Origin: Bdellovibrio sp. CG10_big_fil_rev_8_21_14_0_10_47_8
GTDB lineage: Bacteria; Bdellovibrionota; Bdellovibrionia; Bdellovibrionales; Bdellovibrionaceae
Assembly (NCBI GenBank): GCA_002773975.1
Contig: PEZR01000189.1
Span: forward strand, 1 to 8,669
DNA: 8,669 nt
Direction of reading: 5' to 3'
Part shown: piece after piece, positions 1 through 5,969 of the stretch
Layout: each line of letters starts with the position of its first letter
Position numbering within the stretch: the stretch's first letter is position 1
The notes under the pieces: model-generated
Told to the model about the DNA's origin: nothing
Databases searched by the model: none
Seen by the model: the letters and a program-made list of their open reading frames with translations, nothing else
Program-made: the position numbers and the translations under genes

Positions 1-475
1 CAGCGATACGACGGCCACCAATTCCGCAAACATTTCGATTGCCGGTGACCGTGCCTGCAAAAACAGAAGATTGAACATCAGCATGGGGGCTTCCAGAGAT
101 CCCGCCGTAAGAAACACCAAAACGTCCGCCAATGGGTCCGGTGTGAGAGATTACGCCTTCACGGACAAAGTCCCTGACCAGACGAGCGCAGTCTGATATC
201 CATCCCACAAGACCGCCGACAAAGTTTCCAGAACTTTTCACATCCAATCGGTAGGTTCCCGATGTAAAGACCTCTCCATAACGAACAGATCCAAATAATC
301 CACCAACACGATGGCGTCCGACGACAGAGGCATTTTTTTCGCCGCCGAGGACTTGCACATTATCAACGCGGCCATAAAAGACCCCAGCGATTCCGCCCAC
401 GTTGTCGCGCCCAATGACCAAGGGATCAATCAGGGTTAGATTGCTTATTCGTCCCGTGAAACAAGAAAATAGCCC
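1..475 (-). repeat. GLUG-type beta-helix repeats in the left lipoprotein
   Basis: Residues about 984-1141 contain five related blocks: NVGGIAG, RVGGLFG, FVGGLVG, PIGGRFG and NVCGIGG. Their second residues (V or I) fall at 1009, 1040, 1069, 1099 and 1132, a period of 29-33 residues. Each is followed by a polar turn and a short beta-prone stretch. This matches GLUG-like repeats of surface proteins and predicts an elongated parallel beta structure. The repeat region continues beyond the window. Confidence 0.75.
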
Positions 476-3424
476 TTGATAATCATGATCGGGGCGGTCT
501 TGAATCAGTCCCCGAATCGCATAGCCATTTCCCTCGATGATCGCGCTCGTGCAGCTGTCCAAAGAGAAACTGGACACGGCATTATTGTCATAGTTGGGAA
601 TTGATGACAGATCCAAGTTGTCGCGCAAACGAAAGATATATTTTGGACTGCGGGTTGAGCCCTTGGTCAACCTGAGCATTTCCAAAAACTGTGCTGGTGT
701 ACAAATCACATAGGGCGCTAACAGAGTTCCATTTCCTGAAGCAAAGGGTGCCTTGATTCGTTGATCAGGATAAACACATGCTCCCGTTGGAACTTTGCCA
801 ATAAAAGGAGGTTGGTAGGTCGATGGAGCATTCCCATCTGGGCCAAATTTGGGATCAAAAATTGCCGTTGAGGAATAGGTAAAGTCAGAAGCCATACTGA
901 GTCCATTTTGTTTCAAACGAACGGCCACTGTGTATTTGCCAGAAGTAAGACCCCAAAGTTTCAAAAAGTATCGGCCTTGAAATTCTCGTTTCGCCACCGG
1001 AATTTGTTGCCCCTTGGTGGTTTGAAGAAAAATATCAAAGCTTGAGAAGGGCTCGGTGCTGTGGTCTGAACCAGAGGTCAGCGCAATCGGGTAAAGTTCC
1101 AGCCAGCCACGAGTCACATCAAATCTCAAAAGATCAATGGTTGCAGAGGCCAGATTAAAATTTGGAGGTGCGATGGCCGTAGTGATGGTGAGATCAGCCT
1201 CGGCCTGAAGGCCCTTGGCGGTGGCAACAATCTTGTATTTTTTGGGTGCTAAGCTCGAGGTAAAAAGGGTGGGCTGTAGGGCTTTAAGAGGCCCTACTTT
1301 ATTGCCATTCGAGTCCACATCACTGAGATAGAAATTGGCCTGATCAGAAATATCCTGGGCGACTCCGTCCGCTGTGGTGGCGGAAAATGCGATGGTCATT
1401 TTGACTTCGCTGGCATTGCGTCCCTGAGGCAAACTAATTGATTTTGTCCAAGATCGCCAAGTGTTTGAACAAAAGGCATTGTTGCTGGGTAAATAGCTTG
1501 GGCACAGGTCCGTTTGAGAAATCCACATGAGTTTTGCATTGCTAAGAGTGCTGCTAGCAGGAGTTGGCGTTACATAGATTTCAATTTCTGAACTGAGGGC
1601 TGAGGCTCCCGATCCATAGACGGCGTGAACGGTGACACGGCCGGTGGCCCCCACTTTGGGAACAAAGACACCTTGATTGGTGATGGTTCCCAAAGTATTG
1701 GGACTCAAAGACCAGATTACGACAGTCGAGACATCTTTTTCAGGTTCGCCAGGGTTGTTGACCACAGAAGCTGTGATCGTCAGTCGCTCTGGCGAGGAAA
1801 CCGTTGTTTTTCTCGAGTCCAATCGCAGATAACGGGCGCTACGGTCAGCAGCTGGTCCACGGAAAGCCTCTTCTCGGCCAGCGAGAAATGCCAGACGTGC
1901 ATCTTCAGTTTTGGAGGAATAGAGATCCAATAAATTGCTCAGTGTAGGTAAGTGTAAAACCAGCGGAGAGCTGGCTTGAGCATTGATGCGAGAGCTAGTG
2001 ACAGAACCCTGTAAAATCAATTCTTCAATCATAGGTGGTGTCACTTTCCAGCCCTTGTGAAGATGATAAGCCTGAAGCCAGGCCACGGTTGCTACAACTG
2101 CGGGAGCGCCTGCCAAACTGCCGTTCAAGACAGCGGGTTGGAGATCCTGAGTCAACAATGGCACTGAAGTTGCCGGAGCTTGTATCTCGACCGAATTGCC
2201 CGTGCTGCTAAACGCGGACAGTTGGCTCAGGGTAACATCTGCGGCCTGAGATGCCGAGTCTGTTCCCCCCACTGAAATTGCTCCGCTATAGATCGGGCCC
2301 CAGCATGAAGGTGAAATTGTGTCTTCGTTGCTGAGAATATCTGTTCTTCCCATCGGAGCGGGTAGACCGTCATCGCCACCCGGAAATACAACCACAGATC
2401 CCGCTTGCGTCGCTCGGTAGATCGCTTCACCAATGAGTGGATCGCACCCTTGAGTTCGTATGGCCACCGGCAGATAGATCACCTGAACACCGCTATTGAT
2501 TGCACGAAAGATACCCGAAGCAATCAGGCTGTTACTGACCTCGGTGACATCAAGTATTGCAGGGGAAGACAAATCTGAAGGAACCACATTCGCGTCATCG
2601 AGGGCATGGATCGGAAGAAAATCGACACCCTCTGAAAAAAGACCTTGAATATAAGACTGGTTCTGTTTTTTAGCAGAGATCAAAGAAAATATTGCGGATT
2701 CAAAAAAAGAATGGATCGTGGAATTGACATCCAACAGATCCAGCCCTGGTTCATTGATCAGAGAGCCAAATTCCGTTTGGGAGGTCGGTGTTTTTGTTCC
2801 AATCACCGCAACTTTTATTTTGTTGCCAGTAACGGCCTGGGCTTCCGCAGCGAGTTTGCCGCGGAGAGAGTTGTTCAACCCCAAGGCGCTTTCCCACTGG
2901 GTCACAGCAGGACCCATATCCAAGGCATAAAGCTGAGGTTGTTGTTTTAAATTGATTTTTGAATTGGTGGCCATGGTGCTGACGGTTTGATTGGTAACAC
3001 CCACGATACAAGAATCCTCTTGGACCAAATTTGCCAGTTGGGTATTGATAAAATTTTGGGTCAGATGCAATTGATGAATACGGATCGGCGATGTCATTTG
3101 TGACAACTCGCCAGCGGACAAAATAGGGGATTCAAGATAAGTGTTTGAAAAGCTTCCGCAGTGACCCAGAGCGCGTTCGTTTTCGTCAACCATGACGGCG
3201 ACATCAATCAGATCCGTGCTTTTGGTTTTAACATCACCAGTGGTCGGGGAATGAATTTTTATTTTATTGGACTGAAAAGGAGACACATCTTTCGGTGAGT
3301 CGTCCTGGTGTTTGGCACAATTTTGAAAGACCGCTACCAACAGGCCCATAAAAAGAGTGGCGATCAGACCCATTCTTCTTGGTAAAGTCATGCGGTGAAA
3401 AGGATTTGTCCACTTCATCATCAT
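1..3424 (-). CDS. Large lipoprotein: degenerate subtilase (pseudo-protease) fused to Ig-like and GLUG-repeat domains (3' end outside window)
   Basis: Open for 1141 codons to the left edge; the C-terminus is not seen. Residues 1-36 form a lipoprotein signal ending in FQNC (Cys36). Residues about 160-495 follow the S8 subtilase plan (KVAVIGT, LPIHALD, SGVQVIYLPVA, VVVFPGGDDG, ISVGGTD, SAFSSTGNSVEIQAPAT, GSLAGAP), but every catalytic position is replaced. Residues about 530-621 resemble a bacterial Ig-like (Big-2) domain. Residues 640-860 look like further beta-sandwich. Residues about 895-985 look like the segment that commonly precedes GLUG repeats (APYVICTPAQF, then IIEGNGYAIRGL). Five VGG-type repeats follow (1009-1137). 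This suggests a non-catalytic surface scaffold or adhesin. Three consecutive in-frame ATGs (3424, 3421, 3418) exist; the first has AAAGGA at good spacing and overlaps the previous stop as ATGA. The GLUG assignment is by pattern only. Confidence 0.93.
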   Translation of the reverse strand, partial: MMMKWTNPFHRMTLPRRMGLIATLFMGLLVAVFQNCAKHQDDSPKDVSPFQSNKIKIHSPTTGDVKTKSTDLIDVAVMVDENERALGHCGSFSNTYLESPILSAGELSQMTSPIRIHQLHLTQNFINTQLANLVQEDSCIVGVTNQTVSTMATNSKINLKQQPQLYALDMGPAVTQWESALGLNNSLRGKLAAEAQAVTGNKIKVAVIGTKTPTSQTEFGSLINEPGLDLLDVNSTIHSFFESAIFSLISAKKQNQSYIQGLFSEGVDFLPIHALDDANVVPSDLSSPAILDVTEVSNSLIASGIFRAINSGVQVIYLPVAIRTQGCDPLIGEAIYRATQAGSVVVFPGGDDGLPAPMGRTDILSNEDTISPSCWGPIYSGAISVGGTDSASQAADVTLSQLSAFSSTGNSVEIQAPATSVPLLTQDLQPAVLNGSLAGAPAVVATVAWLQAYHLHKGWKVTPPMIEELILQGSVTSSRINAQASSPLVLHLPTLSNLLDLYSSKTEDARLAFLAGREEAFRGPAADRSARYLRLDSRKTTVSSPERLTITASVVNNPGEPEKDVSTVVIWSLSPNTLGTITNQGVFVPKVGATGRVTVHAVYGSGASALSSEIEIYVTPTPASSTLSNAKLMWISQTDLCPSYLPSNNAFCSNTWRSWTKSISLPQGRNASEVKMTIAFSATTADGVAQDISDQANFYLSDVDSNGNKVGPLKALQPTLFTSSLAPKKYKIVATAKGLQAEADLTITTAIAPPNFNLASATIDLLRFDVTRGWLELYPIALTSGSDHSTEPFSSFDIFLQTTKGQQIPVAKREFQGRYFLKLWGLTSGKYTVAVRLKQNGLSMASDFTYSSTAIFDPKFGPDGNAPSTYQPPFIGKVPTGACVYPDQRIKAPFASGNGTLLAPYVICTPAQFLEMLRLTKGSTRSPKYIFRLRDNLDLSSIPNYDNNAVSSFSLDSCTSAIIEGNGYAIRGLIQDRPDHDYQGLFSCFTGRISNLTLIDPLVIGRDNVGGIAGVFYGRVDNVQVLGGEKNASVVGRHRVGGLFGSVRYGEVFTSGTYRLDVKSSGNFVGGLVGWISDCARLVRDFVREGVISHTGPIGGRFGVSYGGISGSPHADVQSSVFAGTVTGNRNVCGIGGRRIA
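1562..1837 (-). other. Ig-like (Big-2-like) domain
   Basis: Residues about 530-621 of the left lipoprotein: RYLRLDSRKTT, LTITASVVNN, VVIWSLSPNTLGTIT, then NQGVFVPKVGATGRVTVHA and a closing EIEIYVTP strand. The W-S-x-S-P ... G-x-(F/Y)-x-P ... G-x-V-T-V-x-A pattern is that of bacterial Ig-like group 2 domains common in surface adhesins. The assignment is by pattern only. Confidence 0.65.
1940..2947 (-). other. Pseudo-subtilase domain lacking the catalytic residues
   Basis: Residues about 160-495 of the left lipoprotein. Aligned by eye to subtilase signature blocks, the Asp of VAVID is Gly209 (bases 2798-2800). The His of HGTHVAG is Asn255 (2660-2662), and no His lies between residues 238 and 272. 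The oxyanion Asn of AAGN is Asp351 (2372-2374). The Ser of GTSMASP is Leu437 (2114-2116). The structural blocks between them remain clear, including a close match to the SFSNYG...EIAAPGT block of the subtilase upstream in the cluster. This points to a preserved fold with lost catalysis rather than a decayed gene, since the frame is open over 3.4 kb. Confidence 0.85.
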
Positions 3425-4215
3425 GGGCAATCCTTTGTCGAGGACGAAGTCATTCCCGGACAGATGGGTTTATCTGGCGTAGTGAATGTCGAGCATAGCG
3501 GAGGCTTTGTTGTGCTGGCGGGACATTGATTGACACTGGTCACCTGTGACCAACCTGGGTCGGCCGCTGGGCAGGTACGAACACCCGTGCAAGAATTGAT
3601 CGTTCCAGGGAGTGATTTTGAATCGCCCACTTTATAGCAGGTAAAAGCTCCGGTCACATTCGTACAAGACGAGGTTGTGGACTTCACACAGCAGGCATCC
3701 GGTAGTTCCGGTCCTTGAGATGTAAAGACAATTTTGTAGGCCGTAATTTTTGCAGTCGTAGAAGTTCTCTCCATGGTCTGAACAGTGCCATCTTTCACAT
3801 AATAACACTGAGTGGTTTCATCTTTACATGTCACCGGGCCTGTTGCTGGTCCCGAGACTGGGCCGGTGCCGCTGCCGGTACCACTTCCACTGCCATTTCC
3901 ACCGCCAGTACCACCGTCGCCAGGAGTTGGAGGACATATCGAAGGAGGACAAGGGGTGTCGCCAACGCCAGGGGGGCCAGGTACGACAACACAATCATAT
4001 CCAGGTTCACAGGGTACAGGTGGACAACCAGCGCCACCGCCACCACCGCCGCCACCGCCACCCGGAGGTGGGAAGACCGGTGCACACTGCAGATCAATGC
4101 CTTCCAGTCGAGGGCACAGATCATCTTGGGTTGCATGGGCCATGTCCATTCTCATTGTCTGAGAAAAAGCCAAGGCACAAGCTAAAATGAGAAGTCTCCG
4201 TGGACTAAGGTGCAC
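3421..4215 (-). CDS. Secreted Gly/Pro/Cys-rich protein of unknown function
   Basis: I recognise no family. The 264-residue product starts with GTG (an AGGAG site lies 6 bases upstream) and overlaps the preceding gene by 11 bp. It has an Arg-Arg n-region, a hydrophobic stretch (about residues 8-18) and a plausible signal peptidase I site after Ala-His-Ala28, so it is probably exported and not lipidated. The mature part has an uninterrupted run of ten glycines (52-61), a Pro/Cys-rich stretch (62-98), a Gly/Ser/Thr linker (100-128), then a Cys-rich C-terminal domain (129-264). There are 19 cysteines after the signal peptide, including a vicinal pair at 175-176, suggesting an extracytoplasmic disulphide-bonded protein. 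The composition fits a flexible, knobbed surface protein or a protease substrate, but no enzymatic motif is seen. Its TGA stop overlaps the next ATG. That it is a real gene is supported by the ribosome binding site, signal peptide and coupled position. Confidence 0.85.
   Translation of the reverse strand: MHLSPRRLLILACALAFSQTMRMDMAHATQDDLCPRLEGIDLQCAPVFPPPGGGGGGGGGGAGCPPVPCEPGYDCVVVPGPPGVGDTPCPPSICPPTPGDGGTGGGNGSGSGTGSGTGPVSGPATGPVTCKDETTQCYYVKDGTVQTMERTSTTAKITAYKIVFTSQGPELPDACCVKSTTSSCTNVTGAFTCYKVGDSKSLPGTINSCTGVRTCPAADPGWSQVTSVNQCPASTTKPPLCSTFTTPDKPICPGMTSSSTKDCP
3431..3436 (-). promoter_or_regulatory. Ribosome binding site of the large pseudo-subtilase lipoprotein
   Basis: AAAGGA is six bases before the first of three tandem ATGs (3424). 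It lies inside the last codons of the Cys-rich gene, whose TGA (3421-3423) overlaps the ATG as ATGA. This favours 3424, although 3421 remains possible. Confidence 0.65.
3832..3918 (-). repeat. Gly/Ser/Thr-rich linker coding segment
   Basis: Residues 100-128 of the Cys-rich protein are low-complexity Gly with Ser, Thr and Pro (GSGSGTGSGTGP and similar). The segment separates the Pro/Cys-rich N-terminal part from the Cys-rich C-terminal domain and looks like an unstructured linker. Confidence 0.8.
4033..4062 (-). repeat. Ten-codon glycine tract
   Basis: Ten successive GGT/GGC codons encode Gly52-Gly61 of the Cys-rich secreted protein, just after a Pro-Pro-Pro. The codons are mixed, so the DNA is an imperfect triplet repeat. 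It would act as a flexible spacer. Whole-codon length changes between strains are possible. Confidence 0.9.
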
Positions 4216-5956
4216 TCGTCTCTCCTAAAAGGAAAAAGTCTTTGGGGCCAAGGCGAACATTCTGAGAATCTCCATTCACCGGAAGCTTCACAACAGCTCC
4301 CCACATTTGTTTTGGTAAAAGCGGGCTGGTTGGCAGGGACTGAAATCCAACAAAGACCAGCTCCTCGTTATTTCCGTGAGACAAACTCAATTCTTTTCTG
4401 GGCAGGGTCTGCGCAGCGGGATGTGTAACGCCATTGTCCGAGAACGCACCAACCGGAACCAAAGGAATTCTCTCTATTTTAAATCCCCAAGTTTCTTGTC
4501 CTTCGGGGCAGTCCGGAGAATCTGTGTCCTTGAATTCGGTCGTCGTGATCAGAACATCGCTGTCACGGTCTGCATCCGGGCTATTGAGATTTCCACCCCG
4601 GCGAATTTCTGCCAAATTGGTGAGACCATCTCCGTCGCTGTCGAGAAATGAATCATTTTGGCTGGGCTCACTGCCACGCAAAACTTCAATAAGATCTGGG
4701 ATTCCATCACCGTCGCTATCAATCCCAAGATCAGGACTGCTCAGGCCAGAAAATCCTAGCGCGGCCAAGTCACATTTGGTCAGGCCAAAATTGTTGACCT
4801 CGTTGGTGCAGCCCGTTTTTTGAACAAAGGCCTGACAAGCCTGAACATTGCCAATGGACCGGCAAATCGCATCTAGCATTCCACCGCTTCGTCTTGAGTT
4901 GACGTTGAATCCATAGGTGGATTCTTCATTGTCTGGAATTCCGTTCATATTTGAATCTGGCAACCAAGTGTTCTTTTTAGGAGTGATGGTCAAAGGCACG
5001 CCCATAAAGACAGACTTGGTGTATTTCACTTGATTGGGTTTTGAAATGAGACTGCAAAATTGAACCTGATCAACACTGCTCACGGCCAAGTAATCTCCAA
5101 CCCGTCCGGCGGTTGCAATTGCCGACATCAGGTCTCGAACTGTGTTTGTGGCAGCACTGCCATAGAAAACAGGCTGGACTCGGGCCTGCCGTCCCAGGGC
5201 GGTGGCGGAATCAACAATAAATCGAGTACGGTCCGAGTTCTTTTGATTGTGATCACAGTTGATCAAAGAGCCATTGGAAACCGTGCAGGTTGAATCTACG
5301 GTGGGAGTTCCGTCAGTGACAAAAAAGACATGATAGTAAGTATCGCTTTCGTTGGCGTTTCTTTCGATGTCAGAGACAATCAGATCTTGCGCGCATCCCA
5401 AAGCTTGCTCATAAGACGTCTGCAGATCAGGACGTGGTGTTTGTGGGCTGGCCTGAACCGACGCCAGCTGCGTACGTTCATAACTCTTTAAATAGTCCAA
5501 TTCGCCATTTGCGCTGTTGGGATCGCTGAAGGGCACGCGGCAATTTCCGCCATTGCTTGAGATTTTACTGGTCGCAAAACCGACCACTGCGTATTCGGCC
5601 CCTGCCGAGCAACTCGAGACGAAATTTTTCAAACTTTGAAACCGAGCAGAATTTGGATCTGTTCCCAGAGATTGCAGAAAATTCCCAGCCGAGTAGCTGC
5701 CTAGATTTGACAAGGACATATCGATCATGATGACGACTTTGACTTTGCCACCGGGGACGCTTCCGATTTGAGTGCAGTAGTTTCCCTCGATCGTTCCAAA
5801 GACCTCTGGCTTTTGTTGAATGATGCTGGGCTGTTCAATTTTCTCAAGACTGACTTTGGAGCAGTTTTGGAATCCGAGCAACAATAGGGGAATTGCGAGA
5901 GCTAAAAATCCACCCACGCCAATCAGATATTGGATTTGCTTTTTTTCTGACTTCAT
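4205..5956 (-). CDS. VWA-domain lipoprotein with TSP3 calcium-binding stalk (downstream paralogue)
   Basis: Predicted lipoprotein of 583 residues. The chosen ATG at 5956 has a strong GGAGAAGG site directly upstream and gives a classic Lys-rich n-region, hydrophobic core (about 11-28) and lipobox FQNC with Cys32. An in-frame ATG at 5980 would add eight residues but has only a weak ribosome binding site and overlaps the previous gene by 11 bp. The VWA MIDAS is intact: Asp79-x-Ser81-x-Ser83 (DMSLS), Thr180 and Asp215 in VTDG. TSP3-like calcium loops lie at about 334-346, 413-424, 439-450 and a degenerate one at 461-474. A Cys-bearing insert (361-395) matches the spacing of its neighbour's. The C-terminal 100 residues are unassigned. 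After the Cys, SKVSL matches TKVSL in the upstream paralogue. Its role is inferred as metal-dependent binding at the cell surface. Its stop lies inside the next gene. Confidence 0.93.
   Translation of the reverse strand: MKSEKKQIQYLIGVGGFLALAIPLLLLGFQNCSKVSLEKIEQPSIIQQKPEVFGTIEGNYCTQIGSVPGGKVKVVIMIDMSLSNLGSYSAGNFLQSLGTDPNSARFQSLKNFVSSCSAGAEYAVVGFATSKISSNGGNCRVPFSDPNSANGELDYLKSYERTQLASVQASPQTPRPDLQTSYEQALGCAQDLIVSDIERNANESDTYYHVFFVTDGTPTVDSTCTVSNGSLINCDHNQKNSDRTRFIVDSATALGRQARVQPVFYGSAATNTVRDLMSAIATAGRVGDYLAVSSVDQVQFCSLISKPNQVKYTKSVFMGVPLTITPKKNTWLPDSNMNGIPDNEESTYGFNVNSRRSGGMLDAICRSIGNVQACQAFVQKTGCTNEVNNFGLTKCDLAALGFSGLSSPDLGIDSDGDGIPDLIEVLRGSEPSQNDSFLDSDGDGLTNLAEIRRGGNLNSPDADRDSDVLITTTEFKDTDSPDCPEGQETWGFKIERIPLVPVGAFSDNGVTHPAAQTLPRKELSLSHGNNEELVFVGFQSLPTSPLLPKQMWGAVVKLPVNGDSQNVRLGPKDFFLLGETSAP
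4222..4226 (-). promoter_or_regulatory. Ribosome binding site of the Cys-rich protein gene (GTG start)
   Basis: AGGAG is six bases before the GTG at 4213-4215 and lies inside the end of the preceding VWA gene. It supports the GTG start and an 11-bp gene overlap. Confidence 0.75.
4535..4957 (-). repeat. TSP3-like calcium-binding repeats of the downstream VWA lipoprotein
   Basis: Loops lie at residues 334-346 (PDSNMNGIPDNEE), 413-424 (DSDGDGIPDLIE), 439-450 (DSDGDGLTNLAE) and a weaker copy at 461-474 (DADRDSDVLITTTEF). The 355-409 segment between the first and second loops is a Cys-containing insert shared with the paralogue. Two loops have the full D-S-D-G-D-G signature; the first and last are degenerate. 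Confidence 0.8.
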
Positions 5957-5957
5957 A

Positions 5958-5965
5958 CCTTCTCC
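5958..5965 (-). promoter_or_regulatory. Ribosome binding site that decides the start of the downstream VWA gene
   Basis: GGAGAAGG lies immediately before the ATG at 5956, with GGAG five bases away. The competing ATG at 5980 has only a weak ATGAG-like element upstream. The 5956 start also gives a normal lipoprotein signal peptide beginning MKSEKK. Confidence 0.75.
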
Positions 5966-5969
5966 GCTC

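Noticed and set aside
2114..2119. Ser436 in NGSLAGAP as a surviving catalytic serine of the pseudo-subtilase.
   Set aside because: In active subtilases the Ser is four residues before the conserved Pro. Ser436 is five before it, and Leu437 holds the catalytic position. With Asp, His and oxyanion Asn also gone, activity is very unlikely. A one-residue shift in a structural alignment should still be checked.
2227..3011. Alternative open frames of 68-101 codons on both strands inside the pseudo-subtilase gene.
   Set aside because: They lie wholly within a 1141-codon frame with continuous subtilase-like sequence, and their translations show no domain, signal peptide or sensible start.
3715..4190. 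Three overlapping plus-strand open frames of 116-156 codons opposite the Cys-rich gene, one Pro-rich and one Thr/Ala-rich.
   Set aside because: They are the complement of the Gly/Ser/Pro-rich coding region, where low-complexity GC-rich codons leave stops rare in all frames. They have no convincing ribosome binding site and no family pattern, while the minus-strand frame has a start signal, a signal peptide and operon position.
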